This document shows, piece by piece, positions 25,781-36,194 of a stretch of 64,000 bases of DNA. Under the pieces are notes generated by a model. The model was not told the DNA's origin, did no database searches, and saw only the letters and a program-made list of their open reading frames with translations. Both the position numbers and the translations under genes were made by a program. Source of the DNA: Planococcus salinarum (GTDB taxonomy: Bacteria; Bacillota; Bacilli; Bacillales_A; Planococcaceae); the NCBI RefSeq assembly GCF_007004625.1, contig NZ_VIFV01000001.1:248001-312000 (forward strand). The letters run 5' to 3'. How positions within the stretch are numbered: the first letter of the stretch is position 1; every line of letters begins with the position of its first letter.

Positions 25781-26230
25781 TTATTGTGCCGCAGAAATGT
25801 CCGTTTCCAGTTCAACTTCCACGTTGCCCTTGATGGCGCGTGTGATCATGCAGGAGCTTTCCGCTTTCTCCGCAAGCTTTTGTGCCCGCGAAAAATCCTT
25901 TTCGGAAGCCCCTTTCTTCAACACCAGCTTCGGCCGGTGAATGATTTTTTTATAAGTGATGACACCGTTCGTGATATCCACGAGCCCTTCCGATTCCATC
26001 GTTAGCGCTTCTTTCCCGATATCGGCGCGTTCCAGCATCGCTGCGAGGGTGATGATATAGCACGTTGCCGCTGCGCCCAGCAGCATTTCATCCGGATTTG
26101 TCCCAGTACCAGGACCATCCATTTCCGGCGGGATGGATATCTCTGTCTTGAGATTGCCGGTTTCGATGGTGCCGACATCATTTCGCAGGCCTGGCCAGTC
26201 GGCTTTTAAATGAAAACTGTGTATTGCCAT
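25781..26230 (-). CDS. OsmC family protein
   Basis: 149 residues of the OsmC/Ohr superfamily, thiol peroxidases for organic hydroperoxides. The two reactive cysteines are visible in GAAATCYIITLA and ESSCMITRAIKG, with the conserved NPDEMLLGA motif before the first. It belongs to the OsmC-like rather than strict Ohr group. The ATG at 26230 follows GGAGGA. Monocistronic. Confidence 0.9.
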   Translation of the reverse strand: MAIHSFHLKADWPGLRNDVGTIETGNLKTEISIPPEMDGPGTGTNPDEMLLGAAATCYIITLAAMLERADIGKEALTMESEGLVDITNGVITYKKIIHRPKLVLKKGASEKDFSRAQKLAEKAESSCMITRAIKGNVEVELETDISAAQ

Positions 26231-26385
26231 AATATCTCCTCCAGTAAATAAAATCATTCATTAATTTTGGCATTTATTGCCTGAATGTGCAACGATTCCA
26301 GTGCTTCCCATTGTAGACATATGCGCTCAACCTGTATAAGATTTGGATTAGATGCGCAATAATTTAGAAAATGAGGGAGTCTATT

Positions 26386-27549
26386 ATGGAATTTTCAAAT
26401 CGTTTACAGCAATTGCCGGAGCAGTTCTTTTCTTCGTTGGCAGCACAAACCGCAAGAGCCCTGGCTGAAGGGCGTGATGTCATCAACCTCGGACAGGGGA
26501 ACCCGGACCAGCCGACCGCCCCCCATATCGTCAAAGCCATGCAGGAAGCCGTAGCTGACCCGAAAAACCATAAGTATTCGCCGTTTCGCGGAATCCCGGA
26601 AATGCGGCAGGCCGCAGTCGACTTCTACCAACGTGAATATGGCGTTGAGATTGATCCCGACCTTGAAGTCGCCTTGCTTGCAGGTACAAAAGTCGGTCTT
26701 GTTGAATTGCCGCTGGCCTTTTTGAATCCTGGTCAATCGTTGCTGCTGCCGGATCCGGGCTATCCGGATTACATGTCCGGGGCTCCGCTGGCCGGAATCG
26801 ATATGGATTTGATGGAATTAAAGGCGGACAACAACTATCTTCCGGATTACAGCAAATTGGAGCAAAGTGTCCGGGATCGGGCTGGGATGATGTATTTGAA
26901 TTACCCCAACAACCCCACCGGTGCGGTCGCCACCAAAGAGTTCTTTGATGAAACTGTCGAGTTTGCAAGAGCGAACAACTTAGCGGTGGTCCACGATTTC
27001 GCATATGGCGCCATCGGCTATGATGGCGTAAAACCGCCAAGCTTCCTTCAATCGGAAGGGGCCAAAGATATCGGAATCGAAATGTACACCCTATCCAAGA
27101 CCTATAACATGGCCGGCTGGAGAATCGGCTTTGCAGTTGGCAATTCCAAAATGATTGAAGCGCTGAACCTCATCCAGGATCATTTATTCGCCGGTCTTTC
27201 CCCTGCTTTGCAGCTTGCGGCCGCTGAAGCCCTCTCAGGTGATCAGTCATGCGTTGCGGATCTCGTTGAAACCTACGAAAAACGGCGCCAGGTGCTGATC
27301 GATGAATGCGCCAGAATCGGTTGGAACATCAAAGCGCCAAAAGGTTCCTTTTTTGCCTGGCTGCCTGTGCCGGAAGGATTCACAAGTATGGAATTCGTCA
27401 ATCATCTGCTGAAGCACACAGACATTTCTGTGGCTGCGGGCAGCGGCTTTGGCGAAAGTGGAGAAGGCTTTGTCCGTGTCGGGCTGCTGGTTGACGAGGA
27501 GCGCATTATTGAAGCCATCCGCAGAATTGAAAAACTGGATCTGTTTTAA
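26386..27549 (+). CDS. mtnE: PLP-dependent aminotransferase, MtnE-like
   Basis: 387 residues, fold type I. Landmarks: INLGQGNPDQPT, KYSPFRGIPEMRQAA, LLPDPGYPDY, YLNYPNNPTGAVA, and the cofactor lysine in TLSKTYNMAGWRIGFAVGN. The sequence as a whole resembles Bacillus MtnE, which transaminates 2-keto-4-methylthiobutyrate to methionine in the methionine salvage pathway. No other mtn genes are adjacent, so a different 2-oxo acid is possible. ATG at 26386 follows GAGGGAG. Confidence 0.83.
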   Translation: MEFSNRLQQLPEQFFSSLAAQTARALAEGRDVINLGQGNPDQPTAPHIVKAMQEAVADPKNHKYSPFRGIPEMRQAAVDFYQREYGVEIDPDLEVALLAGTKVGLVELPLAFLNPGQSLLLPDPGYPDYMSGAPLAGIDMDLMELKADNNYLPDYSKLEQSVRDRAGMMYLNYPNNPTGAVATKEFFDETVEFARANNLAVVHDFAYGAIGYDGVKPPSFLQSEGAKDIGIEMYTLSKTYNMAGWRIGFAVGNSKMIEALNLIQDHLFAGLSPALQLAAAEALSGDQSCVADLVETYEKRRQVLIDECARIGWNIKAPKGSFFAWLPVPEGFTSMEFVNHLLKHTDISVAAGSGFGESGEGFVRVGLLVDEERIIEAIRRIEKLDLF

Positions 27550-27609
27550 TTCAAAATAAGATGTGCCATTCAAATATTGTTCTTTGCGTTATAATGCAAT
27601 GCTTATAAA

Positions 27610-27655
27610 TTAAAAAACCAGCAATCCTGCTACTGCAAGGTTGCTGGTTTTTTAA
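27610..27655. terminator. Terminator downstream of the aminotransferase gene
   Basis: TAAAAAACCAGCAA pairs with TTGCTGGTTTTTTA, with a second small hairpin in the loop. Usable on both strands. Confidence 0.8.
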
Positions 27656-27780
27656 TTGTATGATCACCGATACTAACCTATTGAAGTATCAATTGTGCCT
27701 TAGCTTTTTTAGGCATTAACCATTCAAGAAGAAACTTTTAACGAAGCTCGTCATTTCGCTATACCGAACGCTGTATACTT

Positions 27781-28479
27781 TTATTTTTCGATCAAATCTG
27801 TATAAATGACGAGCCGTTCTTCGTAATCGCCTGTACTTTCATCAAAAACACCTGTACACGTTATTAAATTTAACTGCGATGCTGAACTATGGCCGAAAAT
27901 CTCTTGGATTGGGGCGTCTTCAGGCGGATAGGATTTCTTGGCACGTACTACAAATAGAAGCTCCGTTCCGTCTGTTCCAGTAATATGAATTTCATCACCA
28001 GGTTCTAATTTGTTCAGGTCATAAAAAATTCCCGGCTGGGAAAGACCGTCTACATGCCCCGCCAAAACGGCATTACCACTTTCGCCAGGTTTTGTTCCCG
28101 GCTCATACCAGCCCACTTCATAAATGCTTTCAGGCGCTTCCATGTTACCATCTGCCGTTTGTCCAACCGGAATCACTTTTGCCCGTGCATCGATTGCCGG
28201 TATTTCAATCAAAGCAGGCGTCACGCCAAACGGTTTTTCTTCTGTAATTCTTTCCTCTGTAGGGGGAGACGAACTGATGGAAGAAACTTTTTTCATAATC
28301 TCTTCTTCAAGTGTATCATCCTGCTGAACAACTTCTTGGGAGAACCGTTGTGTTATCTGCTGAAATTCTTGGCTGCTTACCAGTTGCGAAGAATCGGTCG
28401 CCTGAATCGGGCTTCCGCTGAAGGTTGTAAAAAGAAATAGGATATATATGAGGGAAGTTTTTTTAATAAATGAGTTCAT
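27781..28479 (-). CDS. Class F sortase
   Basis: 232 residues: N-terminal signal anchor (about 5-27), a linker, and a sortase barrel. The active-site triad is His in AVLAGHVDG, Cys in LNLITCTGVF and Arg in EERLVIYTDL. Class F sortases attach proteins bearing LPxTG-like signals to the cell wall. It is encoded 60 bases downstream of a protein with an MPETG C-terminal signal, its probable dedicated substrate. Confidence 0.9.
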   Translation of the reverse strand: MNSFIKKTSLIYILFLFTTFSGSPIQATDSSQLVSSQEFQQITQRFSQEVVQQDDTLEEEIMKKVSSISSSPPTEERITEEKPFGVTPALIEIPAIDARAKVIPVGQTADGNMEAPESIYEVGWYEPGTKPGESGNAVLAGHVDGLSQPGIFYDLNKLEPGDEIHITGTDGTELLFVVRAKKSYPPEDAPIQEIFGHSSASQLNLITCTGVFDESTGDYEERLVIYTDLIEK

Positions 28480-28497
28480 TGTTGCAATCGCTCCTTT

Positions 28498-28542
28498 ATA
28501 AAAAAATAAAGAGGAGAAAAATCCCCCCTTTTATTTTGTCTT
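28498..28542 (-). terminator. Hairpin between the anchored protein and sortase genes
   Basis: On the minus strand AAATAAAAGGGG and CCTCTTTATTT form a stem followed by TTTT. It may be a partial terminator that lowers sortase expression relative to its substrate. Confidence 0.5.
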
Positions 28543-29951
28543 TATTCTTGCAACTCTTTTCTTCTAGTGAATACTAAAGCTCCTGCCAGTGCCAATAATG
28601 GGAATGTATACAGCATCCAATTCATTGATCCTGAATCAGCCGTACCGCCCATGCCTGTTTCCGGCATTCCTGGTGCTGCAGCGAACTGTTCAGGATTTTG
28701 TTGCACGATTGCACCGGAAAGTGCTGTGCCAATCGTAAACATCAACGCATGTCCTTCTGTAAATTTGTTGTAAACTGCTGCATAGTCGCCTGCTGCATAG
28801 CTGTTCGTGATATCAATTGTGCTTTGTTCGTGCTGCTGAAGAACACTGATTGCTGTTTCTTTTGGAAGTGCCCCGCCTGTTGCTTCACTAAGCAACGTTC
28901 CAAGATCAACTGCGAAAGTATTCAACAATTCATCCGTAATTTCATTCACTTTTTCTGTGTCACCGTTGGCAATAGCTTCACCAAGTGCTTCACTGTCTTC
29001 ATATTGTGTATTGAAGATTTCGCCAAATGCATCGGCAGCTTCCTGTCCGTAAAGTGATTTAACAGCCGCTGTCATTTTTTCAGCGTTCTCTTCCTGCTTC
29101 TCGCCCACCGCTTCAAACGCTTCTCCGCCTTCGCCTTTGGCTGCATCATATGCTTCTATCGAAGTAGCTGTCTGATAATAGAAGTGTTCTCCAAGCAATT
29201 GGCTGAAAGTGGCTCTTAGATCAGAAGCTGGAGTAACAGCTTTCGTATTATTAAACTTCTCAGGCATTTGTGTCACAATTGCACTTGATAATGCTGTGCC
29301 AACTGTGAACATCCGCTCATAGCCTTCGCTAAACTCAGCATATGCTTCATCGAAGTTTCCGGCAACTGAATGGTCAAGGAATTGCATAACATCTTTTTCG
29401 TGTTCCTGTAGAACGGAAATCGCTGTATCTTTAGGTAAGTTTCCGCCCGTTGCCTGGCTCAATAGAGTACCAAGATCCGTCGGGAATACCGTCAGCAAGT
29501 CTTTTTTGACTTGATCGATTTCTTCCTGGTTACCATTTGCAATTGCAGTACCGTATCCGGCGCTGTCTTCATATTGCGTATCGAAAATTTTATCGAATGC
29601 ATCGGCAGCTTCTTGGCCGTATACGGATTTGATAGCTGCAGTAAGTTGTTCACCATTCACCTCTAGTTGCTCTTGTGCTTGCTCAAGTCCATCACCGGTT
29701 GGTCCGCCTTCTTCAGCTTTATGATAAGCTTCCAACGCAACTTCTGTCTGATAAATGAAGTGAGTTGATAAAAGCTGGCTTAGATCCGCTCTTAACTGTG
29801 CAGCTGGTGTTTCAACGGTTGGTGCTGCCATCTTTTCTGGGACATCAGCACTTTTATCGCCTGATGCACTTACTGCTCCAGCTCCTGTTGCTAATAGTGC
29901 CGCGCTCAATGGGACTGTAATTATTGTTCTTTTTGCATTTTTCCAATTCAT
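28542..29951 (-). CDS. Cell wall-anchored protein with two helical repeats and MPETG sorting signal
   Basis: 469 residues. Signal peptide of about 30 residues (ending AGAVSAS), then two homologous domains of about 175 residues (about 50-220 and 235-410), each with LRAxxSQLLxxHFxYQT, LYGQEAADAF, FNTQYEDS and a TAISVLQxHE motif. The C-terminus has MPETG, a hydrophobic stretch and RRKE, a typical sortase signal. The repeats resemble helical domains found with copper amine oxidase-like proteins in Bacilli; I cannot name a function. The ATG at 29951 follows AGGAGGA. Confidence 0.85.
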   Translation of the reverse strand: MNWKNAKRTIITVPLSAALLATGAGAVSASGDKSADVPEKMAAPTVETPAAQLRADLSQLLSTHFIYQTEVALEAYHKAEEGGPTGDGLEQAQEQLEVNGEQLTAAIKSVYGQEAADAFDKIFDTQYEDSAGYGTAIANGNQEEIDQVKKDLLTVFPTDLGTLLSQATGGNLPKDTAISVLQEHEKDVMQFLDHSVAGNFDEAYAEFSEGYERMFTVGTALSSAIVTQMPEKFNNTKAVTPASDLRATFSQLLGEHFYYQTATSIEAYDAAKGEGGEAFEAVGEKQEENAEKMTAAVKSLYGQEAADAFGEIFNTQYEDSEALGEAIANGDTEKVNEITDELLNTFAVDLGTLLSEATGGALPKETAISVLQQHEQSTIDITNSYAAGDYAAVYNKFTEGHALMFTIGTALSGAIVQQNPEQFAAAPGMPETGMGGTADSGSMNWMLYTFPLLALAGALVFTRRKELQE

Positions 29952-30366
29952 GTTAAAATTCCTCCTAGTTTTTATTTCTTTGACGCTTTTAATCATCGTT
30001 CTACTACTAAACGCATCAAAGGTAAATCTAGATCACATTTTCGCCATATTTTTTAAAATAGTTTAAAATAACCAGTAAAAATAAATTTAATTCCAGATAT
30101 TTTTAAACTTACATGACGTTTTATTGACTTATGTTACATTCATTACATTCCCTGGAGCTTTATTACTAAACATATTTTGATGTATTTAGTTTAATAGCAC
30201 TTATTCCTACTCCGAAGAATTAATACTTTTTAGATGCTGAAATCTCCTAGTCTCAAGGACTTCAAAAAAATCCCCCCTAAAATAGTATTGATTACTGATT
30301 ACCTACAACTCCCAAAAATCTTTTAGCTTTTCCTCAGTTTACAATGAATGGAATTGTTTTCTGCAT
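29952..30366. other. AT-rich intergenic region upstream of the anchored protein gene
   Basis: About 415 bases without a supported gene, notably AT-rich (several runs of A and T, for example around 30040-30110). It should hold the promoter of the anchored protein/sortase unit. I see no repeat or RNA structure that I can defend. Confidence 0.4.
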
Positions 30367-30399
30367 ACAAAAAAGCGCTGCAACATACAGCGCTTTTTT
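30366..30399. terminator. Terminator downstream of hutH
   Basis: AAAAAAGCGCTG pairs with CAGCGCTTTTTT around a seven-base loop. It ends the hut operon on the minus strand. Confidence 0.85.
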
Positions 30400-30453
30400 A
30401 TAATTCATTTGTAATTCAGCATTCCAATGCATTTGAAAGGGCAGATTTCCATT

Positions 30454-31968
30454 TCAGGAAACGACACCTTTTTTGACACCGTGATAAGCTTCTTCCAATA
30501 GAAACGATGCTATCCGTTCGATGTCCGGACTGAACACGCGGTCTTCGTCAATCGGCCCTGCAACTTTGCGGATGGCCCCGAGGCGCTCCGCCGTTCTGGG
30601 CGACATCCTGTCCGCTCCACGGTATTCGACTGCCTGAGCGGCACAGAACGCTTCGATTGCCAATACGCGGCGGGCGTTATCCGTTATGTCGCGTGCGTGG
30701 CGCGAGCCGATGGTGCCCATGCTGACGTGGTCTTCCTGATTAGCGGAAGACGGAATCGAATCGACTGATGCCGGATGCGCCAGGGTTTTGTTTTCTGACA
30801 CCAGGCTCGCTGCCGCATATTGCAGAATCATCGCACCTGACTGCAGACCGGGTTCAGGGCTGAGGAAGGCGGGCAACCCTTCGTTCAACGCCGGATTGAC
30901 GAGCCGTTCAATGCGGCGCTCTGAGATGTTCGCGAGTTCGGCCACTGCGACTTTCAGGAAATCCATTGCAAACGCGACCGGCTGGCCGTGGAAATTGCCG
31001 CCGGAAATAACCACATCGCCATTTTCAAAAATCAGCGGATTATCGGTCGCCGCATTCATTTCGATTTCCAGTTTTTCTTTTACATATGCCAGCGTCTGCC
31101 AGCTGGCTCCATGGACTTGCGGAATGCAGCGCAGCGAATAGGCGTCCTGAACGCGTTTTTCGCCCTGCACCGTCGAGAGCCGGCTGTCTTCCAGCCACCA
31201 GCGCATGCGGTCTGCTACTGCTATCTGCTCTTTATAGCCACGCGCTTCGTGGACTGCCGGATGGAAGGCATCCATGACGCCGAACAGGGATTCAAACGTC
31301 ATTGCCGCAATCCATTCGCTTTGCAGCGCCAGTGTTTCCGCTTCAATATACGTGACCGCGCCTTGTGCCGTCATCGTCTGTGTGCCGTTGATCAGCGCCA
31401 ATCCTTCTTTCGCCTGCAATTCTACAGGAGACAGGCCTTTTTGCTGCCAAACAGAGGAAGCATCTGCCGGTTCTCCGTCCTTCCAGTATTCGCCTTCTCC
31501 GATCAGCACCAGTGCCAGGTGGGAAAGCGGCGCCAGATCTCCGGAAGCTCCAAGCGACCCCTGCTGTGGAATGACGGGGTGGATCCTTTCATTGACCATC
31601 ATCGCCAGCCGTTCCGCGACAATCGGGCGAATTCCGGAAAAGCCTTTCAATAGCGCGTTCAAGCGCAGCACGACCATTGCCCGGGAAACCGATTCCGAGA
31701 ATGGTTTTCCGATACCACAGGCATGTGAGCGGATCAAGTGAAGCTGCAGCGGGTTCACATCCTCTTCTGCTATGCTGACGTCACTGAATTTGCCGAATCC
31801 CGTATTGATGCCGTAAACCGTCTTCTTTTCCGCTACAATGCGCTCGACCGCTGCCCTGCTGTTGCGGACACGGTCCATTGCGACGGCATCCAATTCGATG
31901 GTCTCGTTTTCAAACAATATTCTACGCAATTGTTCGATCGTCAAATCGTTCCCCGTTAATGTAATCAT
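30454..31968 (-). CDS. hutH: Histidine ammonia-lyase
   Basis: 504 residues. It deaminates histidine to urocanate, the first step of histidine utilisation. The self-forming MIO cofactor triad Ala141-Ser142-Gly143 is present in [14 protein letters not shown], with the conserved YGINTGFG near residue 52. The start at 31968 follows GAAGGGACGGGA. A gap of about 170 bases separates it from hutG, so it may have a promoter of its own besides readthrough from hutU. Confidence 0.97.
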   Translation of the reverse strand: MITLTGNDLTIEQLRRILFENETIELDAVAMDRVRNSRAAVERIVAEKKTVYGINTGFGKFSDVSIAEEDVNPLQLHLIRSHACGIGKPFSESVSRAMVVLRLNALLKGFSGIRPIVAERLAMMVNERIHPVIPQQGSLGASGDLAPLSHLALVLIGEGEYWKDGEPADASSVWQQKGLSPVELQAKEGLALINGTQTMTAQGAVTYIEAETLALQSEWIAAMTFESLFGVMDAFHPAVHEARGYKEQIAVADRMRWWLEDSRLSTVQGEKRVQDAYSLRCIPQVHGASWQTLAYVKEKLEIEMNAATDNPLIFENGDVVISGGNFHGQPVAFAMDFLKVAVAELANISERRIERLVNPALNEGLPAFLSPEPGLQSGAMILQYAAASLVSENKTLAHPASVDSIPSSANQEDHVSMGTIGSRHARDITDNARRVLAIEAFCAAQAVEYRGADRMSPRTAERLGAIRKVAGPIDEDRVFSPDIERIASFLLEEAYHGVKKGVVS

Positions 31969-32139
31969 TTTAAATCCCGTCCCTTCGAAAAAAGATGCGA
32001 CAGCAGCCGCCATCGCATCTTGAGTTACCCTCAGTATAGGTTTCAGCAATAGAAACCTCAAGGATTATTTACCATATTTTAACAAGATACAGTGGTAACG
32101 CATCACCGTGTTAAAGGATTGGATGAGATCGTAATTTGA

Positions 32140-33075
32140 CTATCTTCTCATCGCAACCCCGGTCATAAACTGCAGCCACGCATACACCCCTGTTTTGACT
32201 GTGGCTGCCACATGATTATCTTTTTGAGGATCCAGGCAGACAAAATCGATATGCCTCACTTTCTCCGTTTTGCCGATTTCGATTAAAGCCTCGAACAGTT
32301 CTTCTGACTTCATGCCGCCCGGCGTCGAAGCCGGAACACCCGGAGCCACACTGATGTCGAGCACATCCATGTCGATCGTAGCGTAGATGCGGTCCACGTG
32401 TTCCAGGGCTTTTACCGCTTTGCGGATTGTTTCAGTCAGCCCGGCTTTTCGCGCTTCCCGCATCGTCACCATTTGGATGCCTTTTTCATCTGCGTATTCA
32501 ACCAGCTCTTTCGTATTGAAATAGCCGTGCAGCCCGATGTTGACGACGTCTTTCCCTCGTACCGTCTCCCCGTCTATCAATTGGCGGATCGGCGTACCGT
32601 TTGCCGGACCCAATTCTTTGGGATCACGCACATCCAGATGGGTATCGAGCTGCAGAATGCCGATCCGTTCACCGGAAAAGGCTTTCTTCACGCCTCTGAC
32701 AGCGCAAGCCGTCGTCGAATGGTCGCCGCCGATCATGCAGGTCAATTTGCTGTCCGCCAAACCTTCCACCGATTCTTCGATGCGCCGGTGCGATTCTTTG
32801 ATGTTCGTCGTGTGCATGGCGACATCTCCCGCGTCACGCACTGAAATTTTCGTCAGGTCGATCCGTTCGTCCAGGTTGTAAGCAGCAAAGCCTTTCCACA
32901 TCTTGCGGAATGCCTCGGGATAATCCGAAGCCGCCGATGCGGAAATCGAGGAACGGGAAAGTGGTGCGCCAAAAAGAATGACGTCGGCCTCTCCCTCCTG
33001 TTTGACCCAGTGATGCACATGCGTAACCCGGTCCGCCGGCTGCCAGCTCCATTCCGGTTTCACTAAATAACTCAT
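32140..33075 (-). CDS. hutG: Formimidoylglutamase
   Basis: 311 residues of the arginase/ureohydrolase family. Manganese motifs: GGDHSTT, QLDTHLDVRD and TIDMDVLDIS. It hydrolyses formimidoylglutamate to glutamate and formamide, the last step of the pathway. ATG overlaps the hutI stop by four bases. The released formamide could be used by the formamidase-like protein encoded at 38308-39216. Confidence 0.95.
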   Translation of the reverse strand: MSYLVKPEWSWQPADRVTHVHHWVKQEGEADVILFGAPLSRSSISASAASDYPEAFRKMWKGFAAYNLDERIDLTKISVRDAGDVAMHTTNIKESHRRIEESVEGLADSKLTCMIGGDHSTTACAVRGVKKAFSGERIGILQLDTHLDVRDPKELGPANGTPIRQLIDGETVRGKDVVNIGLHGYFNTKELVEYADEKGIQMVTMREARKAGLTETIRKAVKALEHVDRIYATIDMDVLDISVAPGVPASTPGGMKSEELFEALIEIGKTEKVRHIDFVCLDPQKDNHVAATVKTGVYAWLQFMTGVAMRR

Positions 33076-34319
33076 CCAACCACCTTCTCGCCATTTTTCC
33101 AAACCGATTGCACATGATTAACGCCGAATAAATACTGCAGCTCCTGATACGATTTCACTTTCCATAAAACAATATCCGCCTGTTTGCCGACTTCAATCGA
33201 TCCGGCACGGTCTTCGCGTTTGATTGCACAAGCTGCGTTGTAGGTGGCTGCCACCAAAGCTTCCGCCGGCGTCAGGCGCATCGAGATGCAGGCCAGGTTC
33301 ATGACCAGCGGCATTGATACGGTCGGCGATGAGCCCGGATTGCAGTCCGTCGAAATCGCGACTGCCACACCTGAATCGATCATTTTCCGGCCCTGTGCCG
33401 CTTCTTCCCGGAGATAAAGGGCTGTTGCAGGCAACAGGCAGGCGATGACGCCCGCCTCTGCCATCGCTTTGATGCCTTCATCGGAAGCTTTCAATAGATG
33501 TTCTGCAGAAATGGCACCGACTTTCGCAGCCAGTTCCGCTCCGCCGTAGGAAACAATTTCATCCGCGTGGATTTTCGGTGTCAGGCCGTATTTCTTGCCC
33601 GCTTCCAGGATGCGTTCGGACTGTTCCGGTGTGTAGACGTTCTTTTCGCAGAACACGTCATTGAACTCGGCCAGGTCCGCCACTTCCGGCAGCATCGTGT
33701 CGATCAGGTAATCAACGAAATCCTCTTCTTTCCCTTTGTATTCGGCCGGCACTGCATGCGCACCCATGAACGTCGGTACCAGGTCGATTGGATGCTCCGC
33801 GTTCAATCGTTTCATGACTTTCAATTGTTTCAGCTCGGTCTCCAGGTTCATGCCGTAGCCGCTCTTTCCTTCCACCGTCGTGACGCCGTGTTCGAGGAAC
33901 GAGTTCAGCCGTTTCGTTGTCCCTTCCACCAATTCCTCTTCTGTCGCTTCGCGGGTCATGCGCATTGTCGCGTGGATGCCGCCCCCCGCATTCATGATGT
34001 CCATATAAGAAGTGCCCTGCAGCCGTTTTTCGAATTCGCCTTCACGGCTGCCTCCATACGCGACATGCGTATGCGGGTCGACAAGGCCGGGCGTCACCAG
34101 TTGGCCTTGAGCCTCGATGATATCCGCTTCTGCCGATCGGTCCGCGTATTTCTGTTCCAGTTCATCTGTAGTGCCGACCGCCGCAATTTTTCCGTCTTCC
34201 AGCCAGACACTGCCGTCTTCGATTAATCCGAGTTCACTCATCGCCTTTTTTGATCTTGGCCCCTGCTGCCCTTTGATGGTCGCAAGCAATGCGTGTTTAA
34301 TCCAAACTGTTTTAGCCAT
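33072..34319 (-). CDS. hutI: Imidazolonepropionase
   Basis: 415 residues of the amidohydrolase superfamily: [17 protein letters not shown] (first metal His-x-His), [22 protein letters not shown] and [11 protein letters not shown]. It opens the imidazolone ring to formimidoylglutamate. The ATG at 34319 overlaps the end of hutU by eight bases; a GTG slightly upstream is less likely. Confidence 0.96.
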   Translation of the reverse strand: MAKTVWIKHALLATIKGQQGPRSKKAMSELGLIEDGSVWLEDGKIAAVGTTDELEQKYADRSAEADIIEAQGQLVTPGLVDPHTHVAYGGSREGEFEKRLQGTSYMDIMNAGGGIHATMRMTREATEEELVEGTTKRLNSFLEHGVTTVEGKSGYGMNLETELKQLKVMKRLNAEHPIDLVPTFMGAHAVPAEYKGKEEDFVDYLIDTMLPEVADLAEFNDVFCEKNVYTPEQSERILEAGKKYGLTPKIHADEIVSYGGAELAAKVGAISAEHLLKASDEGIKAMAEAGVIACLLPATALYLREEAAQGRKMIDSGVAVAISTDCNPGSSPTVSMPLVMNLACISMRLTPAEALVAATYNAACAIKREDRAGSIEVGKQADIVLWKVKSYQELQYLFGVNHVQSVWKNGEKVVG

Positions 34320-35994
34320 TTTTCTCGTTTCCACCTTTCATCATCGGGATGTTGACGCCTTTTTCATGCGCTGTTTTCTCGGCAATTTCATAGCCCGCAT
34401 CAACGTGTCGCGCCACGCCCATTCCCGGATCTGTCGTCAATACCCGCTCCAAACGGGCTTCAGCATCTTTTGTGCCATCCGCAACTATGACCATACCGGA
34501 GTGTATGGAGTACCCCATACCGACCCCGCCGCCGTGGTGAAGCGATACCCAAGTTGCACCACCAACTGCGTTGACCATTGCGTTTAGGATCGGCCAGTCA
34601 GCGACAACGTCCGAACCGTCTTTCATCGATTCCGTTTCGCGGTTCGGCGATGCCACGGAACCCGAATCCAGGTGATCGCGTCCGATAACGATCGGAGCGC
34701 TCAACTCGCCGCTTGCCACCATATCGTTGATGATCTTTCCGAAACGCGCACGCTCTCCGTAGCCGAGCCAGCAAATGCGGGCGGGCAACCCCTGGAACTG
34801 GATCCTTTCCTGCGCCATCCTGATCCAGTTGCAAAGATGCGTATTGTAACTGAACTCGCGGAGGATCACTTCATCCGTCTTGCGGATATCTTCCGGATCG
34901 CCGGACAATGCCACCCAGCGGAACGGCCCCTTGCCTTCGCAGAACTGCGGGCGGATATACGCCGGCACGAATCCTGGGAAGTCGAAGGCATTTTCAACGC
35001 CTTCATCTTTGGCGACCTGGCGGATGTTATTGCCGTAATCGAAGGTGATGGCGCCTTTATCTTTCATGTCCAACATTGCCCGCACATGCTGCGCCATTGA
35101 TGCTTTTGAAAGCTTCACATACCCAGCGGGATCGGACTCCCGGAGTGCAGCTGCATCTACCAGCGACATTTCCGACGGGATATAGCCGTTCAACGGATCG
35201 TGCGCTGAAGTCTGGTCAGTCAGGACATCCGGCGTAAAGCCTTTTCGAATCATTTCGGGCAGCACATCCGATGCGTTGCCCAGCAATCCGATGGACAAGG
35301 CACGTCCTGCTCTTTTCGCCTCTTCGGCCAAGCGGATCGCTCCATCCATGGAATCGGTTTTTACATCCGTGTAACGCGTGGCGATGCGGCGGTCGATTCT
35401 CGACTCATCCACTTCGATGGCGATGCAGACGCCCCCCGCCATTGTTACGGCAAGCGGCTGGGCACCGCCCATCCCGCCGAGTCCTGCCGTCAGCGTAATC
35501 GTCCCTTTCAGCGATTCGCCGAAATGCTGCTTGGCCAGTTCCGTGAAAGTTTCATACGTTCCCTGGACAATTCCTTGTGAGCCGATGTAAATCCAGCTGC
35601 CGGCAGTCATCTGGCCGTACATCATCAAGCCTTTCTTATCGAGTTCATGGAACGTCTCCCAATTGGCGTAAGCCGGGACAATATTTGAATTGGCAATCAA
35701 TACGCGCGGCGCATTTTCGTGCGTCTTGAAAATGGCGACCGGCTTTCCCGATTGCACCATCAGCGTTTCATCGTTTTCAAGCTCCTTCAGCGAGCGGACG
35801 ATGGCGTCAAAACTTCCCCAATTTCTTGCCGCTTTGCCAATGCCGCCGTAGACAACCAGATCATCCGGCCGCTCTGCCACATCGGGATTCAGGTTATTCA
35901 TCAGCATGCGCAGGGCCGCTTCCTGCTGCCAGCCTTTCGTATTGAGCTTTGTACCTGTATATTGGATCACTTTTTGTTCTGAAACCGTTTTCAT
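34312..35994 (-). CDS. hutU: Urocanate hydratase
   Basis: 560 residues, full length for urocanase. It hydrates urocanate to imidazolonepropionate with NAD bound as electrophile. Conserved stretches: [34 protein letters not shown] and the active-site loop around [16 protein letters not shown]. The ATG at 35994 has a perfect AAGGAGG site. First gene of the hutU-I-G-H unit; B. subtilis uses the order P-H-U-I-G-M instead. Confidence 0.97.
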   Translation of the reverse strand: MKTVSEQKVIQYTGTKLNTKGWQQEAALRMLMNNLNPDVAERPDDLVVYGGIGKAARNWGSFDAIVRSLKELENDETLMVQSGKPVAIFKTHENAPRVLIANSNIVPAYANWETFHELDKKGLMMYGQMTAGSWIYIGSQGIVQGTYETFTELAKQHFGESLKGTITLTAGLGGMGGAQPLAVTMAGGVCIAIEVDESRIDRRIATRYTDVKTDSMDGAIRLAEEAKRAGRALSIGLLGNASDVLPEMIRKGFTPDVLTDQTSAHDPLNGYIPSEMSLVDAAALRESDPAGYVKLSKASMAQHVRAMLDMKDKGAITFDYGNNIRQVAKDEGVENAFDFPGFVPAYIRPQFCEGKGPFRWVALSGDPEDIRKTDEVILREFSYNTHLCNWIRMAQERIQFQGLPARICWLGYGERARFGKIINDMVASGELSAPIVIGRDHLDSGSVASPNRETESMKDGSDVVADWPILNAMVNAVGGATWVSLHHGGGVGMGYSIHSGMVIVADGTKDAEARLERVLTTDPGMGVARHVDAGYEIAEKTAHEKGVNIPMMKGGNEKNG

Positions 35995-36157
35995 ATCGTG
36001 TTCCTCCTTTGTGTATATGTTTATTTTATATGAATAATTCTGATAATTACTTATAAATCGTTGCAATACTATCGATATATTTCGAATATTTTCAGTTTCT
36101 TTTAATTTATATAGATTCATTTCATTGTTTTTTAACTTTGAATCGAATTTTGGTAAA

Positions 36158-36194
36158 AAGAAAAACGGCCTGGATGTTCGGGCCGTTTTCTTTC
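36158..36194 (-). terminator. Terminator of the AraC-type regulator gene
   Basis: On the minus strand AAAACGGCC and GGCCGTTTT form a stem followed by TCTTTTT. It separates the regulator from hutU. Confidence 0.8.
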
